From positions 48,907-112,906 of the forward strand of contig JAGKWO010000016.1 of the NCBI GenBank assembly GCA_021151835.1: DNA of 64,000 bases, written 5' to 3'. Made by a program: the position numbers and the translations under genes. The notes under the pieces were generated by a model. The model was not told where the DNA came from. It ran no database searches and saw only the letters and a program-made list of their open reading frames with translations. This document shows positions 42,512 to 50,517 of this stretch, in pieces. This stretch comes from Gammaproteobacteria bacterium (GTDB lineage: Bacteria; Pseudomonadota; Gammaproteobacteria; Pseudomonadales; Cellvibrionaceae). Within the stretch, counting starts at the first letter, position 1. Each line of letters begins with the position of its first letter.

Positions 42512-43555
42512 TTATTCATCGAGGGTGCCCGTTGACTCAGCAGCTTCCGGTCCCACATGTTGTTTCTCTACAGCGCCAGTCTCGTTCTTGATGGAGCTTG
42601 ACCCCATAGCAGATGCATTCAACGCTTTTTGGTTCAGATACTTTTCCAGGGTCTCATTCTTGGGACTAATACGTGCGCGCTTGGTCCCTTCCACAACTTC
42701 CGGGGTTAAGGTTAGCGGGCGATCCCGCTTCATCGCGTACATGGCTTCCGCGCGTTTGGCGATGGCCGTGTTGTGGCGGACATCGTCTCGGGTAACCCCG
42801 GTCATGATCCAGCGATCCACTTGGCCCAGTAGATTCCGCAAATGCCGACCTGAATCGCTAATCACGTTGTGCCATTCTTCATCGCCGATAAATCCCACGT
42901 GACGTGCCGTCAATCCCAATCTAACAATGCGGTCGTACTGCAGCAGAAGCAATACGGCGCGGTAGGACCAAGGTGAACTAAAGTTGAGGTCTATTTCGAG
43001 TGGTTCGTCGCTGGTCTGGATGGAAACATCCAAGCCGTCGATACCCTCTAGCACGTTGTTCAACGCCTGCTCGTGATTATCCAAGGCCGCTTTTGCTTCG
43101 CCGTGTATGCGTTCAATATCCAACAAGCATTGATCCGCATAAGGATCATCGTCGCGTGACGCAAACCAAATTGCGCGAGCTAATCCAGCAAACAGCGAAA
43201 CCCCTACAATGGCGCGGATGCCTTTGGCACGATCTGCCCGGCGCCCGCGAAACATATTGATCGCAAGATGCGTGTGCAATTTTAATTTCGCCCCCATGCT
43301 CATGGCGGGCGGCAGATTGACATTTTTCTCCGTCGGCTCGCCCGAAACACCGGCTTGATTGCGGCGCTTTGTCGCCGGGGCCTGCATGACAGTTTTCGCA
43401 GCTCCTTTATTTTTTCCTTTGCCAGACGATGCTGCGGCCGCGCCACTTAACATCTCGCCCAAACTCTGCAACGAGGAATTTTTTTCAGCACGCGCCTGCT
43501 CAATTCTCACCGCACTGTCGACAGCTTTGGCTCGCGTATTCGTTGTCTTCTGCAT
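42512..43555 (-). CDS. PFL_4669-type integrating conjugative element protein
   Basis: Start at ATG 43555 (GGGAG upstream) gives 347 aa. After a disordered N-terminus the family core is seen: GAKLKLHTHLAINMFRGR, GLARAIWFASRDDDPYADQC and SPWSYRAVLLLLQYDRIVRL. It matches the ICE family named after PFL_4669 (TIGR03761 as I recall), a conserved backbone protein of unknown biochemical role in PFGI-1-type elements. Confidence 0.85.
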   Translation of the reverse strand: MQKTTNTRAKAVDSAVRIEQARAEKNSSLQSLGEMLSGAAAASSGKGKNKGAAKTVMQAPATKRRNQAGVSGEPTEKNVNLPPAMSMGAKLKLHTHLAINMFRGRRADRAKGIRAIVGVSLFAGLARAIWFASRDDDPYADQCLLDIERIHGEAKAALDNHEQALNNVLEGIDGLDVSIQTSDEPLEIDLNFSSPWSYRAVLLLLQYDRIVRLGLTARHVGFIGDEEWHNVISDSGRHLRNLLGQVDRWIMTGVTRDDVRHNTAIAKRAEAMYAMKRDRPLTLTPEVVEGTKRARISPKNETLEKYLNQKALNASAMGSSSIKNETGAVEKQHVGPEAAESTGTLDE

Positions 43556-43643
43556 AATTGCTCCCGTGTTAATCGTTAAACCGTTGTGAAGTTTTAACAG
43601 CCTTCTTCGAAACCACTTTCGTGTCGCAGGACACGAATTCATT

Positions 43644-43928
43644 TCACCTTGCCGACTTATCCGCTATCGACGAATCGCCCCTCGGGGCAAACAACCAGGG
43701 ATCGACACCCAGCTGACTTTTTACGTAGCGGCGGAAGTCGTCCGCTGGACTGAATACACCTGTCAATGTTTGGTGCAGATAGCTGCGATGCCTACCGGCA
43801 CTCTCGGCCAATTCGTTCATGCTGAAGCCACTCGCCTTGCATAGCAGGGCAACGCCCAGGTGCAACGGAATATTGTTCTTCTGTAACACCGTTAACACCT
43901 CGGTAGCCTGCGCCTTGGATATGTACAT
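43644..43928 (-). CDS. Small helix-turn-helix regulator, 94 aa
   Basis: A Cro/C1-like HTH: GVALLCKASGFSMNELAES, GRHRSYLHQTL, then a tail SPADDFRRYVKSQLGVDPW. A second short gene (44208-44354) repeats the tail motif (SENVRAALTKTLGIDPW). It is first of the operon leading to the PFL_4669-type gene and lies nearest to the palindrome array, so it may autoregulate. Confidence 0.65.
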   Translation of the reverse strand: MYISKAQATEVLTVLQKNNIPLHLGVALLCKASGFSMNELAESAGRHRSYLHQTLTGVFSPADDFRRYVKSQLGVDPWLFAPRGDSSIADKSAR

Positions 43929-44102
43929 TGTTCAGATCTCACCACTGTGGTTAAATAGGTGGGGAGGTAGTCCAGCAGGCTTGGTTGTGCCAGCTACAGC
44001 CAAACACCTCGATGATGGGTTAGCTCGGACTCTTAGAGACAGTTCAGCCAGTAGCACTCAGAGCAAAAACTGAAAAGTCGCGACAGCGATTGCGCGCGGT
44101 CG

Positions 44103-44183
44103 TTAAAAATACGCAAGCCCTTTCCGAAGCAAGATGTGCACGTCCTGCCAGGTCGCAAGGCCGTCGAAATCGGCCCCCATCAT
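44103..44183 (-). CDS. Possible 26-aa ORF
   Basis: ATG with GGGGAGGT about 14 nt upstream; product MMGADFDGLATWQDVHILLR and a short end. It follows the 48-aa HTH-tail gene by 24 nt. Its end overlaps a sequence repeated near 45054. Confidence 0.3.
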   Translation of the reverse strand: MMGADFDGLATWQDVHILLRKGLAYF

Positions 44184-44207
44184 TTTCTGGACTACCTCCC
44201 CAATTCG

Positions 44208-44354
44208 TTACCGAGGAATCTCAATGAATTCCTCATTTTCAATCGTTAACACATTCCATTCTGCGTACTTCCACGGATCAATGCCCAGTGTTTTTGTGAG
44301 TGCCGCGCGAACGTTTTCTGACGGTGCATGGATACCTTTAAGTGTCTTGTTCAA
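44208..44354 (-). CDS. 48-aa protein homologous to the tail of the HTH regulator
   Basis: TTG start with AGGAG 7 nt upstream. Product begins MNKTLKGIHAPSENVRAAL and contains LGIDPWKYAEWN, matching the last third of the 94-aa regulator, but the DNA-binding helices are missing. It could be a decayed duplicate or a partner that modulates the full-length regulator. Confidence 0.5.
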   Translation of the reverse strand: MNKTLKGIHAPSENVRAALTKTLGIDPWKYAEWNVLTIENEEFIEIPR

Positions 44355-44447
44355 ATGGTTTTCTCCTATAAAGGAGGCGCTAGTCCACCCTGCCTTATCT
44401 CGCTGTCAGGGTTTGGTACTGACTGGGATCAATGACAGTGGCTGGTT

Positions 44448-44503
44448 GGCTCACAGATTCACCCCTGAATGAGAACTAAAGGGGACTCCTGTTTCTGTGA
44501 GCC
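44448..44503 (-). other. Long stem-loop upstream of the 48-aa gene
   Basis: GGCTCACAGA/TCTGTGAGCC encloses ACCCCT/AGGGGA. About 95 nt upstream of the TTG start. A leader or attenuator structure; no U-run. Confidence 0.5.
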
Positions 44504-44659
44504 ATCGGCCTGTTAGCTGATTACCTCCTGATCTTGGTGAAGATCATTGGGGGATCACCTTTTCAGCATCTGTGACGGTAGATACATTCCGTCATCCCAG
44601 AATTAGTGGACTAGCTCCTCAACTCTTTATGACCAAACAGTCAAATTTTCTACGTCAAG

Positions 44660-45648
44660 TTCGGTAGCCTACCGAAGTTGATTTACCTCACTCGCGCTTG
44701 CCGTTGAGTTTGGTAGGCTACCAAACCCGAATACCACCTTCGCTCGCTTTTGAGTTTGGTAGGCTACCAAACCCGAATACCACCTTCGCTCGCTTTTGAG
44801 TTCGGTAGCCTGCCGAAGTCGATTCACCTTTAAGGATTCAACGTCACTACACTGTAGGAGCCTCCTACACTCAATCACGTCCACTTCACTGTGGTAGGCT
44901 CACACGCTCAGTGCATTGCACCATCCTTCGATTTTAAGTATGTTGCTTTGAGGGGTGGCTCCCTTCCAGGTTTCAGCAGGAGGACCCTGGAACGGTCTCT
45001 GTCACTGTGTGCGCTCTTTGCCGTTGCACCGGTTTTCCCGGTAGTGACGGTCAGTCGCGACCTCGCGCGGTCGTCAAAATACGAGGCATCTTAGCGAGGG
45101 CAGTGATGCGCCTGAGAAACCATCGCCGCTCCGCAACCGCCGTCCGTAGGCTCCTACGGATGACAGAGGATATCCGAGCCACCCCTCAAAACTCTTTTGT
45201 GTCTCTCAACACTGATCACTTGCAAAGTGAAGTAGGCTACCTCACTCAATTCCCGCACCGGCTTTGGTGCAAAGTGAAGTAGGCTACCCAACCTCATTTC
45301 GCGCTTCGTCCCTGCTGCAATGTTGGGTAGGCTACCCAACCTCATTTCGCGCTTCGTCCCTGCTGCAATGTTGGGTCGGCGACCCAACTTCATTTCGCGC
45401 TTCGTCCTTGCTGCAATGTTGGGTAGGCTACCCAACTTCATTTCGCACTCCGTCACGGCCTTTAGTAGCCTACTAAACGATTCACCGTCACGGCCTTTAG
45501 TAGCCTACTAAACGATTCACCGTCACGGCCTTTAGTAGCCTACTAAACTAGCCTACTAAACGATTCACCGTCACGGCCTTTAGTAGCCTACTAAACGATT
45601 CACCGTTAATAGTCGCGCTTCGCGCTGTCGGTGGTAGGCTACTCCACC
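44660..45648. repeat. Array of palindromes with GTAG(G/C)CTAC core
   Basis: About 15 palindromes of 17-19 bp occur, many in tandem units: three exact 48-bp units (45293-45436) with GTTGGGTAGGCTACCCAAC, four 35-bp-type units (to 45595) with TTTAGTAGCCTACTAAA, and 46-bp units (44726-44817) with TTTGGTAGGCTACCAAA or TTCGGTAGCCTACCGAA. The core is shared, the arms differ between groups, and the two arms always change together. At 45370-45388 the core itself is altered symmetrically (TCGGCGA). No gene lies inside. Position beside the STY4528 gene and upstream of the HTH operon suggests a centromere, origin or transfer site. Confidence 0.92.
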
Positions 45649-47066
45649 TATAAAACCCCATGCCCTAACACATGCGGACTATCCAAAAACACTGGTGGTG
45701 CAAGCTCCTTGCCGTGCCACACGCGTAAAAATTCCATCGCCCACTCATCCGGCACCAAGCCACCTTGCTCATGCACTTGAACCAGTTTGTGGATGTACCC
45801 GACGGGATCGCGAATGTGATCGCGCCAGCCATGGTGAGCAGCCGCCACACTGCCGAGTAATTGCGCCAGCACAACGTCTTTTGCGGGTGGCGGTAGGTGC
45901 ACAACCTTGCGGTGTATTGCCGCCAACACACTGGCGCGGCCGTAGTGCAGCAGCTGGACGTATTTGGCGTAGGGTTTGTAACTCAGGAAGGGCATGTGCT
46001 TCGCGATCCAGCGATCCTCATCCTCGATTTCCGGCAATCCAAAGCGACCCATGCGGGTAATTTCCATGTAGGTCGCGAGGTCCTCGGGGCATTTCTCACT
46101 GTCGACTGGCTCTGGCTGGTCGCCTCTCGCGTGTACGCGCACAGTAGATATATATTTATTATTAATATAACTACTACCACTACTACCGCCGGAGAAAGAA
46201 TTTTTTTCACCGGAGAAAGAAATTTTTTTGTCCACCGGAGAAAGATTCTTTCTCTGGTGAGATTTTACCGAAGAAAGATTCTTTCCACGGTGCTCGTTAG
46301 CCCCTGATTTTGCTGGAATTCCATTTTTCGGCTCTGTTTCGACCGGAGAAAGATTCTTTCTCTGGTTGCTTTGGTCCTGACGCGAGTGTGTTTCATGCGC
46401 TTGGTTCGACGCATTCGTGTTTGCGTCTCCCGTGTGAGCCTCGGTTGTTTGGTCATCAGCCCCTTTGTTTTCGTTACCGCGCAAAAGCCGGGTCAAAAAT
46501 ATATCTTCCTCATCGGGCGGGGCAGACGTTTGCAGCGCGCCAATGTCAGATAACGCAATGGCGGCAGCCTGACGAATGCGCTTGTTGGACGATTGACACT
46601 GCAGTTCCAGGAATTGGACGTAGCCCGGATCAAAATCCATGGTCTTTATCAGCGAGAGTGGTTCGTCGTTAAGAAGATATATGTCGCCCACGAATTTGCC
46701 CTGGTGCCGCACCGATTTGCATAGAGTCATCCAGCGGCAGATACGCAGCATATTTCGACTGAGGGTGAGAGTAGGCGCTGAACAACCGATTGCGGCCGCC
46801 AGCTCATCGCGACGCGGTGTTGCGCCGGGTCGTGCAGGGTCCGTGATCGTTAAGCGAATCACTTGCCACGTAATTTTATCGACAGGCGACAACTCGCGAT
46901 GCGCAACGAGATAGCGCGGAAACGCATCGTGGTGGTTACCGGTAAATAAAACCGCCATCCCGTCATCGTCATCCAGCGACGACGATGAACGCTGACGCAC
47001 CAACTCCTGTTCGGCACGCCGGATCTGGCGGTTAATGAGGTCGTTGTTATTACTGTTGGTGATCAT
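45648..47066 (-). CDS. STY4528-family ICE replication protein
   Basis: A 472-aa protein. N-terminal part: FPRYLVAHRELSPVDKITWQ and an HTH (RDELAAAIGCSAPTLTLSRN). A low-complexity linker (about residues 200-300) contains RKNLSPV-type repeats encoded by DNA iterons. C-terminal part: EDRWIAKHMPFLSYKPYAKY and HGWRDHIRDPVGYIHKLV. The pattern matches the STY4528 replication-protein family of SPI-7/PFGI-1 elements. It follows DUF2857 and the par genes in the usual order. Likely the initiator of autonomous ICE replication. Confidence 0.85.
   Translation of the reverse strand: MITNSNNNDLINRQIRRAEQELVRQRSSSSLDDDDGMAVLFTGNHHDAFPRYLVAHRELSPVDKITWQVIRLTITDPARPGATPRRDELAAAIGCSAPTLTLSRNMLRICRWMTLCKSVRHQGKFVGDIYLLNDEPLSLIKTMDFDPGYVQFLELQCQSSNKRIRQAAAIALSDIGALQTSAPPDEEDIFLTRLLRGNENKGADDQTTEAHTGDANTNASNQAHETHSRQDQSNQRKNLSPVETEPKNGIPAKSGANEHRGKNLSSVKSHQRKNLSPVDKKISFSGEKNSFSGGSSGSSYINNKYISTVRVHARGDQPEPVDSEKCPEDLATYMEITRMGRFGLPEIEDEDRWIAKHMPFLSYKPYAKYVQLLHYGRASVLAAIHRKVVHLPPPAKDVVLAQLLGSVAAAHHGWRDHIRDPVGYIHKLVQVHEQGGLVPDEWAMEFLRVWHGKELAPPVFLDSPHVLGHGVL
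46138..46359. repeat. Iteron-like repeats and AT-rich segment inside the STY4528 gene (candidate origin)
   Basis: Five copies of CCGGAGAAAGATTCTTT or close variants start at 46189, 46210, 46235, 46268 and 46343. Each centre (AGAAAGATTCTTTCT) is itself palindromic. Just beside them, 46143-46176 is almost pure A/T. On the minus strand the repeats are read as RKNLSPV in three copies and as SFSGE/SFSGG in another register in two, so the DNA rather than the peptide is conserved. The arrangement mirrors the lambda origin inside gene O. Confidence 0.75.
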
Positions 47067-47075
47067 GCGCGTGCC

Positions 47076-47621
47076 TTAAGTGACTTGCTTTATCGTTATC
47101 CAGGCTTGATCCAGGGAGACTCCGGTCTCTTCATGTAAAGCCAGTAGGCGCTCCAGCACATCATCGACATGCTTTAATTTTTCCCACGCACGTAAAACAG
47201 CAATTTCCTCTTTTTCCGACAATACCTCGATGCGTCCACGACTATGCTCCGGCAATCCGAGGCGCTGGCGCCGGGCCGCAAATTCACGCCTCGATATTCC
47301 CTTGATCTGCTCCAGCATGGGCTGGCGCAAACCGGCAAGAATCGCCTGGTTGATCAGGTCGTCCTCACTGACTTTTGTTTTTGCAAAATTTAAAAACATT
47401 TGTAGCGCGGTTTGATCAATGTTTATCTGAAAGAGAGATCCTTTGAAATTTGGCAGACAGGCAACTCGATCTGCCGACAACCCTTTCAGCTCTGACGACA
47501 CGTGATGATCCATATTGGTTAGCCCCAATTGCATCAGCATTTGGTTGTCGCCGTTGCGCAATGCTTCTGCAATCGCCAGCAGCGCTTGGTGATTCAATGA
47601 GGTGAGGTAGTAGTTCTGCAT
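47076..47621 (-). CDS. DUF2857 family ICE protein
   Basis: Start at ATG 47621 with GAGGAGG 6 nt upstream; 181 aa. The DUF2857 pattern includes ISRREFAARRQRLGLPEHS and GRIEVLSEKEEIAVLRAW. Known only from PFGI-1/SPI-7-type elements beside parB; possibly a regulator, since the motif resembles a flexible HTH. Stop of parB and this ribosome site overlap, so expression is coupled. Confidence 0.85.
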   Translation of the reverse strand: MQNYYLTSLNHQALLAIAEALRNGDNQMLMQLGLTNMDHHVSSELKGLSADRVACLPNFKGSLFQINIDQTALQMFLNFAKTKVSEDDLINQAILAGLRQPMLEQIKGISRREFAARRQRLGLPEHSRGRIEVLSEKEEIAVLRAWEKLKHVDDVLERLLALHEETGVSLDQAWITIKQVT

Positions 47622-47622
47622 A

Positions 47623-49251
47623 CTATTCCTCCTCATTGCGCAGTGGCTTTTTATCCTTGTACGCCTGAACGATCACGCTCATAGCGGCTTCGAGTTCGCA
47701 CAAGGTTTGCCAGCGGACGGGTTGACTTTGCGGGTCCGCAATCTGCTTGGCGATGACGTCCGTTTTAAAGCCATGCGCCATGGTGATAACCACCATCAAA
47801 TTGTCGCCGCGCAGGTAGGGGACTTGTTTGTTCACTTCTTTAAGTTCCGTCAGCAACTCTGGTGCATCAAGGAGGGTGTTGGAGTACACCCACAGCAGTG
47901 CCCAATGGATCATTTGGTCCGGCTGCTCAATGCCAATAGGCAATTGCATGCGGTAGCCCAGGTGCCATCCAGTTTCCTGAATGTATTCCACATACTCCGC
48001 AATGCCGAAGGTGTCGGCATAATCGAGCGCGGCCTGGTAGGCAACTTCCTGCACGGACGCCACTTCGTAATCGAGCAAGTACGAAAACGCACTCAGGTCA
48101 CCATAGGCGGTGTACTGGACTAATGGAGCCTGAACGTGAGGTGCCGCAGTTTCCTGAGTCAATGATTGCCCAGCTTCCTGAGCGATACCGCCAGTTTCTG
48201 TGTCGCGAGACACAGACTCCTGGGCCTGGAGCGATTGCACAGGTTCCGGATTCTTTTTTGGAGCGGGGGGTGGAGGCGGAACTTTACGTGCTGCTTCCTG
48301 TTGCGCCCGTAATTCTTGCTGCTGGCGAACAAAGTCCTTAATGATGTCTTTCGGGCGATGACCGCCCTTGGATAAGCCTTCCTCAATTGCCTGTAACTCT
48401 GTGCGCACTTGCAACACAGGGGAGTCCAATTTGGCAGACATTTCCGAACTCAGTGCGAATTCCGCAGTTTCCACATCAAATGCTTCACCATCCAGACGGC
48501 GGAATACGGGTTTCCAGACATCATCGAAAGGCCCTTCCTCCGGAGTGGCTACGGATTCCCAAAAGGTTCTGCAGGTATCAAGCAGCTTCCGAATTCTTCT
48601 CACACGGTCAATACCAATGCCAGACCAAAACGATTCAGGAATCACAGGGAACAGATATTCATGGGCATAAAGCATTTGATTCAGGTTCGCTTGGTGTACT
48701 GACCAACCTAGACTAGTGATTCGTTTTGCCAGTTCATTAATCGAAATTGAAATCCCTTCTGCAATCTCCAGGTCGCGTTTTATTTCAACCGCACCAATCG
48801 CCTTCTCAATGAAGAGCATCCCGCCCTTCATTTCGTTCTCGATCATGTGGCTTACGAGCGCATCCAGGTCACTGGTCCAGGGCTCGTAATCGCAATCGAA
48901 CTCATAAAAGCGGCGCTCACCGGTTTCTTCCCAGAGTTCACGCAAAATCGCGAGCCGGGTGTTGCCGCCTTTCTTGATCATGTAGGGATCGGACGGGCTG
49001 CGGCGTGACACTACCGGCGGCGATTCGAGTCCCTTGTTTTTGATGGACTCCTTGATCTCATCGTAAAGCGGATTGCGCGATTGCCGTGGGTTCCGGTTAA
49101 ACGGCACGGTATTGTCAATGTTTGCGCGTATGCGAGTCCGTATCGCGGGATCCGGCGGAAGGGGCGCGCTGGTACCTGGCCCAGGATTGGATGCGACCAG
49201 ATGCGGCTTGTTCAGACGATCTGCTATAGACGGGGTCTTAGACTTGGTCAT
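47623..49251 (-). CDS. parB: PFGI-1-class ParB family protein
   Basis: A 542-aa protein with a ParB/sulfiredoxin-like box (NPRQSRNPLYDEIKESIKNK, KKGGNTRLAILRELWEETGE) and the following helical DNA-binding part (SINELAKRITSLGWSVHQAN). A Pro/Gln-rich linker (about residues 325-375) leads to a C-terminal domain typical of the ICE form, which is longer than chromosomal ParB. With ParA it should maintain the element when excised or replicating. Its start overlaps the 68-aa gene. Confidence 0.9.
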   Translation of the reverse strand: MTKSKTPSIADRLNKPHLVASNPGPGTSAPLPPDPAIRTRIRANIDNTVPFNRNPRQSRNPLYDEIKESIKNKGLESPPVVSRRSPSDPYMIKKGGNTRLAILRELWEETGERRFYEFDCDYEPWTSDLDALVSHMIENEMKGGMLFIEKAIGAVEIKRDLEIAEGISISINELAKRITSLGWSVHQANLNQMLYAHEYLFPVIPESFWSGIGIDRVRRIRKLLDTCRTFWESVATPEEGPFDDVWKPVFRRLDGEAFDVETAEFALSSEMSAKLDSPVLQVRTELQAIEEGLSKGGHRPKDIIKDFVRQQQELRAQQEAARKVPPPPPAPKKNPEPVQSLQAQESVSRDTETGGIAQEAGQSLTQETAAPHVQAPLVQYTAYGDLSAFSYLLDYEVASVQEVAYQAALDYADTFGIAEYVEYIQETGWHLGYRMQLPIGIEQPDQMIHWALLWVYSNTLLDAPELLTELKEVNKQVPYLRGDNLMVVITMAHGFKTDVIAKQIADPQSQPVRWQTLCELEAAMSVIVQAYKDKKPLRNEEE

Positions 49252-49444
49252 GGTCGCCTCCCGCGGAAATCACGCGGGCCTCGAAATTGTCGGCCAAGCG
49301 GGTTTTGCCGCTTCGTGTAGGGCCTATCACCAGGTAGGTTGGGCGAAGTTGTTCCACCCAATCGAGTTGTTCTTCGGATCGGTCACCCGCCTGACCGAAA
49401 GGGGCAGTTTGTGTGCCCGCGATGTAGGGATTGTCGGTATGCAT
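49238..49444 (-). CDS. 68-aa protein with an isolated P-loop motif
   Basis: ATG at 49444 with GGAGGG 6 nt upstream; it overlaps the parB start by 14 nt. The sequence YLVIGPTRSGKTRLADNF holds a Walker A motif (GPTRSGKT) at the end of a strand, yet the protein stops about 20 residues later, with no Walker B. It occupies the slot where related elements often carry a DnaB-like helicase between parA and parB, so it may be a remnant or a small nucleotide-binding regulator. Confidence 0.6.
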   Translation of the reverse strand: MHTDNPYIAGTQTAPFGQAGDRSEEQLDWVEQLRPTYLVIGPTRSGKTRLADNFEARVISAGGDHDQV

Positions 49445-49455
49445 GGCCACCCTCC

Positions 49456-50304
49456 TTATTCGGTCCACACGGGACGCAGGTCCATGAGCTTCGGCTCCAG
49501 CTCATGCACCAGGTCGAGCAGGGTGTCCAGGGCGGACTTGCTGCGTCCGTCCCGCGTCGGCTCATGCCGATGGGCCGGGACGCCAAGGCCCGCGGCCTCC
49601 GAATAGACTTTGAGGGTGGGAATAACAGTATTGAGCACTGTGACGTGGCCATCGGCCTGTTGGTCAAATTCACGGCGTAGGTGCCCAGCGACCTCGGCGG
49701 CAGTGGTTGTGCGATCCCACAGGTTGATGAGTACACGAATCGGGGGGAGCGGGCGGCCGGTAATGCTGTAGAACCCTGGGCGGGGCTTGAATTTATTTAC
49801 CAGTTCCACAGTGCCGTAAACGAATTCACGGGAGTCCAGCACCTGGGGCTTGACGGGCGAGATGATGACGTCGGCGGCCATAATCACCGATTCCTGGATG
49901 ATTCCGCTGGCACCCTGGGTGTCGATGAGTATGTAGTCGTAGGTACCGTCCAGCTGCTCAAGCGAATGGCGCAGATGCTGGAAGTGCAGGATGCTTTTTC
50001 GGAGTACCGTGGGTATTTTGCCCTCGCTACCGGGGTCATCATTTAGAATGATATCCAGATTGGGATAGCAGGTCTGGGATATGCAGTCAGTTGCGTCCGC
50101 CGCCGTATAAACCTGGGATAAACCGTAGGTTGCCGGTATCGCGAGGGGGTAGTGGCGGGACAGTGATTGTTGCGGATCGGCATCTACCAGTAGCACTCGC
50201 TGGCCCATATCCGCTAATATGGCGCCTAAATTTGCGCATGTAGTTGTTTTGCCGACACCGCCCTTGGTGCAGAAAATTCCGTAAATCTTTGTTTTATAGT
50301 TCAT
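49456..50304 (-). CDS. parA: ParA family ATPase (Soj-like)
   Basis: Start at ATG 50304 (GGAGG 9 nt upstream) gives 282 aa. It has the deviant Walker A KGGVGKTT (about residues 14-21), VDADPQQS and DYILIDTQGA. ParA forms ATP-dependent dimers on DNA and positions ParB-bound element copies. Adjacent to the tRNA-Pro fragment, it is the last gene at this end of the ICE, the usual place in PFGI-1/PAGI-type elements. Confidence 0.92.
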   Translation of the reverse strand: MNYKTKIYGIFCTKGGVGKTTTCANLGAILADMGQRVLLVDADPQQSLSRHYPLAIPATYGLSQVYTAADATDCISQTCYPNLDIILNDDPGSEGKIPTVLRKSILHFQHLRHSLEQLDGTYDYILIDTQGASGIIQESVIMAADVIISPVKPQVLDSREFVYGTVELVNKFKPRPGFYSITGRPLPPIRVLINLWDRTTTAAEVAGHLRREFDQQADGHVTVLNTVIPTLKVYSEAAGLGVPAHRHEPTRDGRSKSALDTLLDLVHELEPKLMDLRPVWTE

Positions 50305-50381
50305 TTTTGTTGCCTCCAACGTCAGATTTATTTGATGTTGGAGGTTAGAGACAGGGGTCTCCTATTTCTAAAAAACACTTT

Positions 50382-50427
50382 CCTGGGGGTGTGGGGGTCG
50401 TGGGTTCAAATCCCGCCGTTCCGACCA
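50382..50427 (+). other. Attachment site: 3' fragment of a tRNA-Pro gene, ICE/chromosome boundary
   Basis: From CCTGGGGG to GACCA the sequence matches the 3' part of proline tRNA: variable region GGGGTCG, T-arm GTGGG-TTCAAAT-CCCGC and acceptor CGTTCCGA plus CCA. The 5' half is absent and upstream bases cannot form the anticodon stem, so this is not a working tRNA. It is the duplicated att segment produced when the element inserted in tRNA-Pro; the intact tRNA should be at the far end. Confidence 0.85.
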
Positions 50428-50432
50428 AATTT

Positions 50433-50458
50433 AAAAAGCCGCTTCTTGCGGCTTTTTT
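50433..50458 (+). terminator. Terminator following the tRNA-Pro fragment
   Basis: Stem GCCGC/GCGGC with a 5-nt loop and TTTTTT. Probably the original terminator of the tRNA gene, now behind the att fragment. Confidence 0.85.
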
Positions 50459-50517
50459 CTTTTGCGCCAAGACAGTTACTTTCCTATCTCCTGTTTATTG
50501 TTTTGACTTCGCATCCC

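Noticed and set aside
45154..45511. Short frames across the palindrome array
   Set aside because: They simply translate the tandem repeats (for example NIAAGTKREM units) and have no ribosome sites.
44660..45648. CRISPR array
   Set aside because: Units are palindromes with repeated, not unique, spacers, the spacing is 35-48 bp without variable inserts, and no cas gene is near.
50335..50432. Functional tRNA gene
   Set aside because: Only the 3' part of tRNA-Pro is present; the acceptor 5' strand, D-arm and anticodon stem are missing.
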